The translations under genes were made by a program, and so were the position numbers. Shown here piece after piece: positions 1 through 7,678 of a stretch of 10,244 nucleotides of DNA. The notes below the pieces were generated by a model. That model saw only the letters and a list, made by a program, of their open reading frames with translations, was not told the DNA's origin and did not search any database. The stretch's first letter is position 1. Each line of letters begins with the position of its first letter. The DNA is taken from assembly GCA_002474345.1 (NCBI GenBank), contig DKQD01000037.1, forward strand, positions 1 to 10,244. Direction: 5' to 3'. The DNA comes from Bacteriovoracaceae bacterium UBA7317 (GTDB taxonomy: Bacteria > Bdellovibrionota > Bacteriovoracia > Bacteriovoracales > Bacteriovoracaceae).

Positions 1-5
1 AATAA

Positions 6-728
<723 letters not shown>

Positions 729-751
729 AAGAGTTTTTTCGTGGAGAAGTC

Positions 752-1309
752 ATGTTGGAAGAAATTAAGTCGAGCCTCGAAGTGTCAATGGATAAAACTG
801 TTGACTCTCTAAAATATCAACTAACTAAAATTAGAACAGGCAGAGCCTCTGCAAATGTTTTGGACGGAATTCTTGTTGATTATTATGGTGTGCCAACACC
901 TGTTAATCAAGTAGGGCAGGTGAGTACACCTGAAGCTCGTTTATTACAAATTCAACCTTTTGATAAAACTTTAATAGCTCAGATAGAGAGGTCGATACTA
1001 GGAGCTAATTTGGGCTTGACTCCATCTAATGATGGAAACCTTATAAGAATTCCATTTCCTGCTTTAACTGAGGAGCGGAGAAAAGAGCAGGTTAAGGGTA
1101 TTAAAAGGCATGGTGAAGATGCCAAGGTTGCCGTTCGAAACTCTAGAAGAGAGCAAAATGATATTGTAAAAAAAGCAGAAAAAGGTAAAGACATTTCAGA
1201 AGATGATTCGAAAAAGTTTCAAACTGAAATTCAAGAGCTCACCGATAAATATGTTAAAAAAATTGATCAAATAATTAGTGAAAAAGAAAAAGAACTTTTA
1301 ACAGTGTGA
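752..1309 (+). CDS. frr: Ribosome recycling factor
   Basis: RRF splits post-termination ribosomes together with EF-G so the subunits can be reused. The 185-residue length is exactly that of the family. The protein shows the expected N-terminal helix with KIRTGRAS (around residues 26-33), the beta domain containing DYYGVPTPVNQV, then the conserved ALTEERRKEQVK segment and a basic helix with RNSRRE, and the charged C-terminal helix of the three-helix bundle. A GGAG ribosome site lies 5 nt before the ATG. The stop is followed by a second in-frame TAA (TGATAA), and uppS begins immediately after it, so the two genes are probably translationally coupled. No unusual residues were seen. Confidence 0.97.
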   Translation: MLEEIKSSLEVSMDKTVDSLKYQLTKIRTGRASANVLDGILVDYYGVPTPVNQVGQVSTPEARLLQIQPFDKTLIAQIERSILGANLGLTPSNDGNLIRIPFPALTEERRKEQVKGIKRHGEDAKVAVRNSRREQNDIVKKAEKGKDISEDDSKKFQTEIQELTDKYVKKIDQIISEKEKELLTV

Positions 1310-1312
1310 TAA

Positions 1313-2092
1313 ATGCCAGTTAATTTGAAAAACAATCCCCCTAATCATGTTGCCATTATAATGGATGGTAATGGCAGATGGGCTCAGGCGCGTTCTCACT
1401 CGAGAGTTTGGGGTCATGTACGTGGTGTTAGAACTGTTTCTAAGATTGTTGAGGAGGCAGATGACTGTGGTGTGAAAGCTTTAACAATGTATGCTTTCTC
1501 AACAGAAAACTGGAGCAGACCTTTAACAGAGGTGAAGACACTTTTTTCTCTTTTAAAAAAGTTTTTGCAGAAGGAAAAAGAGAGAATTATCAGAAATAGG
1601 ATTAAGTTTAAAATAATTGGAGATATTACTGCTCTACCGTCTTCCACTCATGAGCTTGTTAAAGATTTGGAAGAAATAACGAGAGAACATGAGGGCCTTA
1701 AATTAACTTTTGCCTTTAGTTACGGCTCTCGAGCAGAAATTATTAGCGCTTTTAATACCCATATCGAAGAAAGACCGGGAGAGCCTATTTCAGAAGAAAA
1801 GCTAGACTTTCTTCTATCTAATCCTGAGAGTGGCGACGTAGATCTTTTAATTAGAACGGGAGGAGATGTTCGTATTTCAAATTTTCTTCTCTGGCAATGT
1901 GCATATGCAGAATTTTACTTTTCTCCTATTCCTTGGCCAGACTTTTCAAGGGTAGAATTTAGAAGAATTTTGAATGAAGTCTCAAGTCGAGAAAGACGTT
2001 TTGGTGGTGTGAGTCTTCATACTAACCTCTTTCAGAGTGCCGAAATGGCAAAAAAAAATAAGACACTTTTAGGTAAGTCACTAAGGTTTTAA
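1313..2092 (+). CDS. uppS: Undecaprenyl diphosphate synthase (cis-prenyltransferase)
   Basis: The enzyme condenses isopentenyl diphosphate onto farnesyl diphosphate to give the C55 carrier lipid used for peptidoglycan and other surface polymers. It acts at the cytoplasmic membrane face. Motifs in order are HVAIIMDGNGRWA with the Mg-binding Asp18, GH at 34-35, STENWSRP at 63-70, and DLLIRTGGDVRISNFLLWQ at 177-195. Arg181, Arg187 and Ser189 correspond to the pyrophosphate-binding residues of the E. coli enzyme, and Glu200 corresponds to its C-terminal Mg-coordinating Glu. The RERRFGG segment near the C-terminus is also typical. The RTGG-E of most homologues reads RTGG-D here (Asp185), a mild substitution. 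The start lies 3 nt after the frr stop with no clear Shine-Dalgarno site, which points to coupling. Length is 259, near the usual 250. Confidence 0.96.
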   Translation: MPVNLKNNPPNHVAIIMDGNGRWAQARSHSRVWGHVRGVRTVSKIVEEADDCGVKALTMYAFSTENWSRPLTEVKTLFSLLKKFLQKEKERIIRNRIKFKIIGDITALPSSTHELVKDLEEITREHEGLKLTFAFSYGSRAEIISAFNTHIEERPGEPISEEKLDFLLSNPESGDVDLLIRTGGDVRISNFLLWQCAYAEFYFSPIPWPDFSRVEFRRILNEVSSRERRFGGVSLHTNLFQSAEMAKKNKTLLGKSLRF

Positions 2093-2095
2093 TTC

Positions 2096-2914
2096 ATGTC
2101 TCAAAATACAACTTTAAGAATAATTTCTGCTCTAGCCCTCATTACAATAGTTACTTTATGTTTTATGGCTGGTCCTACCCAGAGTTTAATCCTGATCCTT
2201 TTGATGGGGGTTATAATCTCAGATGAAATTTTTTGCAATTTCCTTAAGGGAGTAAGGTTTTCCACGTCTTACTTTTTCTCACTTTTTTTATTTATATTGC
2301 CTTTCTCATTGTTTAATTTTTATATGCAGAAAGAAGCATTCCATAATTTTTTTATTAATAGTTCCCTTGTTCTGAATGTTTTTCTTCTTTTTTATTTGGT
2401 GTTCAGTGATATTAAATCTGATTTTTTAAATAAGAAAAAAGCTACTATTTCTTACTTTTCAGGGCTTTTTGTTCTTTTTCCGATGATGAGTTTGACCTCT
2501 ATTTTTCGAACCCCGAGTTGGAATCTATTTCTTATAATTCTTTTAATTGTAAATTACTCGATGGACACAGGAGCTTGGTTTGTAGGGAAGAACTTTGGTA
2601 AGAATAAACTCTGGCCTTCGGTAAGCCCAAAGAAAACATTAGAAGGTTTCTTGGGTGGAGCTGTCTTTTCGGGCATTTTTGGCTTCGCTTTTTGGTATTA
2701 TTTCTTTAATCGATTAGAATTAAAGTTATTTTTTCTTTTCGCGGTTTTTGGTATTATTTCGCAATTAGGTGATTTAGTGCAGTCAAAGTTAAAGCGGCAT
2801 TGTAGTATAAAGGATAGCTCGTCTCTCATACCTGGTCATGGAGGTTTTTATGACCGCTTAGATAGCCTCCTTTTCTTGGCGCCCTTCTTTGTAATATCAA
2901 TTTATTCACTTTAA
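2096..2914 (+). CDS. cdsA: Phosphatidate cytidylyltransferase (CDP-diacylglycerol synthase)
   Basis: This integral membrane enzyme converts phosphatidic acid and CTP to CDP-diacylglycerol, the precursor of all membrane phospholipids. The 272-residue protein is very hydrophobic, Phe-rich and has about seven or eight predicted membrane segments. The diagnostic C-terminal signature spans residues 230-256. It opens with SKLKR, continues to Lys239-Asp240, and ends in PGHGGFYDRLD, matching the family pattern without gaps. Upstream, SPKKTLEGFLGG is the other conserved block. The gene starts 3 nt after uppS. It supplies substrate for the PS synthase encoded about 3 kb downstream in the same run of genes. 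In many proteobacteria dxr follows cdsA; here rseP follows directly. Confidence 0.95.
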   Translation: MSQNTTLRIISALALITIVTLCFMAGPTQSLILILLMGVIISDEIFCNFLKGVRFSTSYFFSLFLFILPFSLFNFYMQKEAFHNFFINSSLVLNVFLLFYLVFSDIKSDFLNKKKATISYFSGLFVLFPMMSLTSIFRTPSWNLFLIILLIVNYSMDTGAWFVGKNFGKNKLWPSVSPKKTLEGFLGGAVFSGIFGFAFWYYFFNRLELKLFFLFAVFGIISQLGDLVQSKLKRHCSIKDSSSLIPGHGGFYDRLDSLLFLAPFFVISIYSL

Positions 2915-2929
2915 ATTGGGATTAGTGAA

Positions 2930-4486
2930 ATGTTTTTGGAAAAAGTTGTTATTTTTGTGCTATTTTTGGGGCCTTTAATTTTTTTTCATGAATTAGGACA
3001 CTTTCTATTTGCGAGACTCTTTGGAGTGAGAGTTGAGGTATTTTCTCTAGGTTTTGGTCCAAAACTATTCAAATTTAAAAAAAATGATACGGAATATGCT
3101 TTATCTATTATCCCTCTAGGGGGATATGTAAAAATGTTTGGGGATGATCCCTTTGACAAAGATGGTATTCCAGAAGACCAAAAGCAATACAGTTTCAACC
3201 ATAAGGGAAAGTGGGCAAGGTTTTGGATTGTACTTGGTGGTCCTCTTGCTAATTTTCTTTTGGCGTTCTTTATTTTTTTCTTTCTTTTGATTTCTGGGGA
3301 GAGGATGCCAGAGATCAAGGTTGGAGTTTTGGATGAGAAGGGAAAACTTTTCTCTCAAGGCTTGAGAACTGGAGATGTTCTTAAAAAAATAAACAATCAG
3401 AAAATTTATAATATATCTGATATTGCACTTCAAAAAGGAGGGAAGGTTTTTTCTGTGACTCTGAATAGGAAGGAGTTGGAAAAAACTTTGAAAGTCGATT
3501 TTCAAGGTGAGTCATTTTTTAATGAGTTTATAAAGTACCCACCTATTCTCAGAAAGCCTTTATTAATTGACCCCCAGGGAAAAAAATATATTGTTTCTGA
3601 GTTTGATGATGGCCCTCGTGCTGGGGAGTCACTTGATACTTTATCTGTTGAAAAAAAATCTGATCAGCTTTTTCTCTACAGTTTTAGTGATGGAAAAGCC
3701 GATAAGCGAAAAAGTCTAAAAAAACTATCTATTCAATACAATTCGACCAATGAGTTATTAAACAAAATAGCCGATAAAGAAGGTCTCTACAGTCTAGATC
3801 TGGTTGTGAAGAGTGTAAAAATGGGATCTCCTGCTGACAAAGCAGGTTTAAAAGTAAATGACATTATTATTTCTCTAAATAAGATAAATGTCACAAGCTT
3901 TACGGAACTAAAAAATACTCTTCAAGGGCTACCTGCTAAGTCTGTCTTACTTACAATTTTAAGAGATGGTGAGTTAAAAACCTTTTCTATGACTCCAGAA
4001 TTAAGAGAAATAAATAAGAAAAAGGTTCGGTTGATAGGTGTCTGGAGTTTGGGAGAGTATCTTCCCCTTAATTTTGTTACAACCGACTCTAAAGGGCTTT
4101 TTGGTTCAATTTCTATAGGGCTTTATAGGACTTGGGACTCTATAGAAAAGACATTGACTGGTTTCAAAAAACTCGTTACCTCCGAATCTTCTCTGAAAAA
4201 TATTGGAGGGCCTTTATCTATTGGTAAGGTTGCTACAGACTCTTTTAACACGAGCTTGTCTTACTTTTTTCAACTAATGGCATTAATCTCTGTAAACTTA
4301 GGAATTATTAACCTTTTTCCTATACCAGTTTTGGATGGGGGTCACATAATGTTTATTTTTCTGGAAATAATAAACAGAGGGCCTCTTTCAAGAAGAAAAA
4401 TGGAAATAGCTCAGCAAGTAGGTCTCTCACTACTTTTAATGCTCATGATAGGCGCAATCTTTAATGACTTTACGAGGTTTTTTTAA
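2930..4486 (+). CDS. rseP: Site-2 intramembrane zinc metalloprotease, RseP/MmpA type
   Basis: RseP-family proteases cut membrane-embedded substrates such as anti-sigma factors or leftover signal peptides. The substrate here is unknown. The zinc-binding HELGH is at residues 20-24 in the first membrane segment, and the second catalytic element is LDGG at 468-471 within LFPIPVLDGGH. GGPLANFLLAFF (near residues 100-112) marks the second membrane segment, and a final hydrophobic helix lies at the C-terminus. Two periplasmic PDZ-like regions are visible: a divergent one near 128-185, and a clear one near 285-350 containing SPADKAGLKVNDII. At 518 residues the protein is longer than the roughly 450 of E. 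coli RseP. Most of the excess is a polar stretch between the PDZ regions, at about 190-285. The start is 15 nt after cdsA with a weak GGGA site. Confidence 0.94.
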   Translation: MFLEKVVIFVLFLGPLIFFHELGHFLFARLFGVRVEVFSLGFGPKLFKFKKNDTEYALSIIPLGGYVKMFGDDPFDKDGIPEDQKQYSFNHKGKWARFWIVLGGPLANFLLAFFIFFFLLISGERMPEIKVGVLDEKGKLFSQGLRTGDVLKKINNQKIYNISDIALQKGGKVFSVTLNRKELEKTLKVDFQGESFFNEFIKYPPILRKPLLIDPQGKKYIVSEFDDGPRAGESLDTLSVEKKSDQLFLYSFSDGKADKRKSLKKLSIQYNSTNELLNKIADKEGLYSLDLVVKSVKMGSPADKAGLKVNDIIISLNKINVTSFTELKNTLQGLPAKSVLLTILRDGELKTFSMTPELREINKKKVRLIGVWSLGEYLPLNFVTTDSKGLFGSISIGLYRTWDSIEKTLTGFKKLVTSESSLKNIGGPLSIGKVATDSFNTSLSYFFQLMALISVNLGIINLFPIPVLDGGHIMFIFLEIINRGPLSRRKMEIAQQVGLSLLLMLMIGAIFNDFTRFF

Positions 4487-4490
4487 AAAT

Positions 4491-5120
4491 ATGTATTCAC
4501 TTTTTGTAGACACAACTAACCAATTAACTTTCGGCCTTTTAACAGACAAATGGGTCTGGAAGGATTACTTTCATTCGTCTGAGTTAAGAACATCTGCCGT
4601 GAAAATCCATGCATTAATTTTTGAGATGTTAAAAAAACATGATTTGGGTATGTCTGACATAGGAAAGATTTTCTTCTTAAATGGACCAGGATCATATACT
4701 GGAGTGCGAGTTTCTGAAGGGATGGCGCAGGTTTTTAAGTGGTTATCTTTGGAAACCTACTCATTTTATCATCAGGATGTTCCTGTTTTATTGGGCTATG
4801 AAAAGGGAGCTTTCTACGTAAATGCATTTAAGGGTGAAGTTTTTACTTTCGAATGGGGAGAAGATAGTGAAAAAAACTCTCTTTATGCAATAGGTAATTT
4901 GAAAGATAATAAAAAAATAAATACACCAAATAAAGGTTTTCATTTTTTTATTGAGCCAACCGAGCTTGAAAAAGATTTATCTTTAAAGAATTGCCTATAT
5001 ACAACGGAACTGCTCCAAGAAAAGTCTGAAATTTTATTCCCATCAGTTTTGAAGAAAGAGTTGAGGAAGCCGCCCTTCTATTTCAGGCCACTTGAAAAAG
5101 AGTTTAAACCTTCATATTGA
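4491..5120 (+). CDS. tsaB: tRNA threonylcarbamoyladenosine biosynthesis protein TsaB
   Basis: TsaB is the non-catalytic ASKHA-fold partner of TsaD in making t6A37 on ANN-decoding tRNAs. The N-terminus SLFVDTT (residues 3-9) is the phosphate-loop strand of the fold. The diagnostic motif is NGPGSYTGVR at 64-73, followed by a helix with SEGMAQ. The C-terminal PPFYFRP resembles the PxYLR ending of the family. The protein is 209 residues, slightly short (E. coli about 231), and the middle region diverges. An upstream in-frame ATG at 4464 would overlap rseP by 23 nt and add nine residues. I prefer 4491 because the family begins its first strand within a few residues of the start. The candidate GAGG at 4474-4477 is rather far upstream (13 nt). 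The gene is co-oriented and adjacent to rseP. Confidence 0.86.
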   Translation: MYSLFVDTTNQLTFGLLTDKWVWKDYFHSSELRTSAVKIHALIFEMLKKHDLGMSDIGKIFFLNGPGSYTGVRVSEGMAQVFKWLSLETYSFYHQDVPVLLGYEKGAFYVNAFKGEVFTFEWGEDSEKNSLYAIGNLKDNKKINTPNKGFHFFIEPTELEKDLSLKNCLYTTELLQEKSEILFPSVLKKELRKPPFYFRPLEKEFKPSY

Positions 5121-5155
5121 ATGACATTATATCTTCCAAACGTTAAGCTGATTCC

Positions 5156-5824
5156 ATGAAATTTTCTTATCTTTCTAGAGGAATCATTTTCATTTTGGTT
5201 TTTTTCTTAGCGCTGGCCTGGTTTTTCCAACAAAACACAATATTTAACTTTCTACTTCTCTTCTCATTCTTATTACTCTTTTCTTTTAGAAAAGCTAGTT
5301 TGAAATTGGATTATTATTCAGAAGTGCCAGACAGCTTTATAGTTTCTCCTACTAACGGAGTAGTCTATTCGGTAAGAAAAAATGTAGACCATAATATTTT
5401 TGGAAAAGGCTTGAGCGAAATAAGGGTTTCCTCAATGTGGCTTAATGAATTTGGGTTGGGCTTTCCTTTAGAGGGGGAGGTGCGTGGGCTAAAGAACCGT
5501 GAAGGAAAATCTTTTTTTCGACTTTTTAGAAAAGGTTTAGAAAGTGATGAAAAGATTCAGGTTCATGCTAAAATTCTCGAAATTGAGGGAAAAAGTGGTC
5601 AAGACGTCGGTCTGGAATTTATTAAGTGTGAATTGGGTTTAGATGTAGACCTTTGGGTCAAACCTGGGGATAGAGGAAAAAGATCAGCTAGACTGGGATA
5701 TTTCCCTTTTGGAGGAACTGTTCTCATTTACTTACCTCCCCATTTCGATGTATTGATATCTCAGGGTGATAAGTGTGTTCAAGGGTCGACTCCAATTGCA
5801 GTCCAACTTGGGCATCATCACTAA
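5156..5824 (+). CDS. Phosphatidylserine decarboxylase-like protein, catalytic residues not conserved
   Basis: The 222-residue protein follows the layout of short-form phosphatidylserine decarboxylases. It has two close N-terminal membrane segments (about 8-45), then SPTNGVV (64-70), the block MWLNEFGLGFPLEG (94-107), LGYFPFGGTVLIYLPP (about 181-196) and a C-terminal QGDKCVQGSTPIAV hairpin. Active enzymes cleave themselves at a Ser to make a pyruvoyl group, using an Asp-His-Ser triad. By my ungapped alignment to remembered short-form sequences, SPADG reads SPTNG (Asp to Asn67), the His of the NxH block is Phe99, and the FGS cleavage Ser is Gly187. The remaining GST near the end is in a different conserved hairpin. 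The gene directly precedes pssA, the normal partner of psd. The frame is intact, so this is not an obvious pseudogene. It could be a structural or regulatory pseudoenzyme. No strong ribosome site is visible. Confidence 0.78.
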   Translation: MKFSYLSRGIIFILVFFLALAWFFQQNTIFNFLLLFSFLLLFSFRKASLKLDYYSEVPDSFIVSPTNGVVYSVRKNVDHNIFGKGLSEIRVSSMWLNEFGLGFPLEGEVRGLKNREGKSFFRLFRKGLESDEKIQVHAKILEIEGKSGQDVGLEFIKCELGLDVDLWVKPGDRGKRSARLGYFPFGGTVLIYLPPHFDVLISQGDKCVQGSTPIAVQLGHHH

Positions 5825-5858
5825 TATCTACAGTAACTTTATCGGAGATAAGTTTATT

Positions 5859-6587
5859 ATGCCTGGTGGTCAGAAGTTTGCGTTTTTTTTGCCAAATACA
5901 TTTACTGCTTTAAATATGGCTTGCGGTTTTTCTTCAATTCTTTTTTCTTTCAATGGTAAGTTTTATAATGCTTGCTTGGCTTTAATACTTGGAGCTATTT
6001 TTGACCTAGTAGATGGTAGACTTGCAAGATTAACTGGAACTCAATCTACTTTTGGTGAACAGTTTGACTCATTGAGTGACCTGGTGTGTTTTGGAGTGGC
6101 TCCAGCTTTTTTAGTTTATAATTGTTTTTTTTCAGAAATAGGCAAGCTAGGCTTAGTTGTTTCTTTCTTTTATTTGTTGTGTGGCGCTCTAAGATTGGCA
6201 AGATTTAATTCTAACATTGAAAAAGTCAGTTCGGATTATTTTCAGGGACTCCCTATACCTGGCGCAGCGCTATCTATTAGTGGATTGGTTTTATTCTATT
6301 TAAAAGTAGAGCTGTTTAAGGGGTTAATTTATCCGTTTATCCTTTATGTTTTCTTTTACTCAATTCTTATGATCTCAAATATTAAATTCAATTCTTTTAA
6401 AAGCTCGCCATGGGTTAAAGAACATAAGAAAACCGTCCTTTTTATTATCTTTCTTCTTTTATCCCTTCTATTTATTTTTGAACATTACGCACTCTTTGCT
6501 ATCATGTCCTTATACGTTGTAATTTCCTTGGTCTATTTTTTTGCAAAAGAGGGTGAGTTTAAGGATGTATTTGTCTGGAAAAGTTGA
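5859..6587 (+). CDS. pssA: CDP-diacylglycerol--serine O-phosphatidyltransferase (PS synthase)
   Basis: The membrane enzyme joins serine to CDP-diacylglycerol, releasing CMP and giving phosphatidylserine. The CDP-alcohol phosphatidyltransferase motif is perfect, with Asp49, Asp52-Gly53, Ala56-Arg57, Gly66, Asp70 and Asp74 at the canonical spacing. The serine-specific subtype is supported by LPNTFTALNMACGF near the N-terminus, FGEQFDSLSDLVCFGVAPA, CGALRLARFN and FQGLPIPGAA. About six to eight hydrophobic segments are present. I chose ATG 5859 (242 residues) because the conserved PN-FT block normally lies close to the N-terminus and GGAG sits 11 nt upstream (5844-5847). An upstream in-frame GTG at 5766 would overlap the preceding gene by 59 nt and encode a poorly hydrophobic leader. 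Substrate would come from CdsA in the same gene run. Confidence 0.93.
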   Translation: MPGGQKFAFFLPNTFTALNMACGFSSILFSFNGKFYNACLALILGAIFDLVDGRLARLTGTQSTFGEQFDSLSDLVCFGVAPAFLVYNCFFSEIGKLGLVVSFFYLLCGALRLARFNSNIEKVSSDYFQGLPIPGAALSISGLVLFYLKVELFKGLIYPFILYVFFYSILMISNIKFNSFKSSPWVKEHKKTVLFIIFLLLSLLFIFEHYALFAIMSLYVVISLVYFFAKEGEFKDVFVWKS

Positions 6588-7671
6588 GAAGTTTAAAATA
6601 AGGGCTCTTTTTCCTTTTTTGCTAATTATATTACAATGTCTATTGTTACCTGCCAGGGCTTACGAAAAACAAAGCCCTTTTATTCTTGAGGAAGAAGCTT
6701 CTATTGAATCAAGCAAGAAAGTTTCTAAGAGCTCCAAATCAGACTTCTCTCAGGTCATTATGGGAGACTCTGGCTTAGAAGATAATTCGAAATTAGGAAA
6801 AGGTCTTCCAAAAAATCGAAGTCCTTTCTTGACTGACGAGGCTGTAGGAGAATTGGAAGGAAAAGTTTCTGAAGAACGACTTAAAAACGACCCTTACGTT
6901 TTTAAAGAAGGCTCTTCTAAAGAGGACCCTTTAAAAGGAAAGATCACAGCTAAGGATAAGCTTCTTCAATTTGGACAGGAAGTAACTTTCGGCAAGAAAG
7001 AACCATCGCGTTATGTTGAGGCTTCTAATGAAGAAATTTTTAAGCAGTCTTCTAACCAAGGGAGAAGGTCTTTTGGTATATCTTATTTAAAGGATATGTC
7101 CTCTTATTTAGGCAAAAATAATGCATTTGATGACACTTACTCTAGTAGTGCTGATGCAGTAAAAGTTGGATTGTTAAGTCTTTCCTTTAAGAAGTTTATT
7201 AAAAAGGGTGGTGTAAATTTTGCTTACAGAGTAAATGGTTCTGTCGGTTTAAACCAGGCACCAGCACTGTTCTCTTCAAAAACTGAGAGGTCAGAAAAAA
7301 ATATAAGCTTATGGTTTGTACCTGTTGATTTGGCTTTCGATATGGAAATGTCTTTGGGAGAAAAGTTCAAGCTAGAACTCCAAGGTGGTCCTTCAATCTG
7401 CGGCGTTTTTCAAAATCGGCATGATAAAGGTGAAGGAGAAGAGCAGAAAAGACTTGGGCAAGTAGGTTTTGGTTTTGTTGCTGGAGTAGGTTTGAAAACT
7501 AACCTTATGCAATTTAAGAGAACTTCCAGTTTGGATTTACTTTCATCATTATCTGCTTCTGATTACTACTTTGATATTTCAGCCCGCTATCATAGTTATG
7601 CTGGCTTTTTAGAGGACATCAGTATAGGTGGTATGGCTGTAGGCGCAGGTATTAGTTACGACTTTCTGTGA
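6565..7671 (+). CDS. Unrecognised secreted protein, probable outer-membrane beta-barrel domain
   Basis: I do not recognise this family. The 368-residue product begins with a basic stretch and a hydrophobic core (about 14-29) ending in A-R-A at 30-32, a good signal peptidase I site. The Cys at 25 is not in a lipobox. Residues 33 to about 170 are polar, rich in Ser, Lys and Glu, with low complexity and probable disorder. They hold three short related motifs: SPFILEEEA (37-45), SPFLTDEA (86-93) and DPYVFKE (109-115). From about 180 to the end, the sequence alternates hydrophobic and polar residues with many Gly and aromatic positions, and ends in SYDFL. This pattern suggests beta-strands of an outer-membrane barrel. 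The ATG overlaps pssA by 23 nt, with GAGGG 11 nt upstream. In-frame GTG 6553 and TTG 6541 are alternatives. Function is unknown. Confidence 0.72.
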   Translation: MYLSGKVEKFKIRALFPFLLIILQCLLLPARAYEKQSPFILEEEASIESSKKVSKSSKSDFSQVIMGDSGLEDNSKLGKGLPKNRSPFLTDEAVGELEGKVSEERLKNDPYVFKEGSSKEDPLKGKITAKDKLLQFGQEVTFGKKEPSRYVEASNEEIFKQSSNQGRRSFGISYLKDMSSYLGKNNAFDDTYSSSADAVKVGLLSLSFKKFIKKGGVNFAYRVNGSVGLNQAPALFSSKTERSEKNISLWFVPVDLAFDMEMSLGEKFKLELQGGPSICGVFQNRHDKGEGEEQKRLGQVGFGFVAGVGLKTNLMQFKRTSSLDLLSSLSASDYYFDISARYHSYAGFLEDISIGGMAVGAGISYDFL

Positions 7672-7678
7672 AACATCG

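Noticed and set aside
2986..3505. Long minus-strand open frames opposite rseP
   Set aside because: They overlap a well-supported gene, overlap each other, and show no recognisable domain or ribosome site. They are antisense shadows of an AT-rich gene.
5806..5817. GST near the end of the psd-like protein as the autocleavage site
   Set aside because: By alignment it belongs to the C-terminal G-x-V-x-x-G-x-T hairpin of Psd proteins. The cleavage position maps to FGG at 185-187.
5766..5858. GTG-initiated N-terminal extension of pssA overlapping the psd-like gene
   Set aside because: The extra 31 residues are not typical of PS synthases, and the ATG at 5859 has a GGAG site and places the conserved PN-FT block where expected.
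5880..5895. Run of eight T near the start of pssA as a possible phase-variation tract
   Set aside because: Similar short A and T runs occur throughout this AT-rich window, and the run encodes conserved Phe residues.
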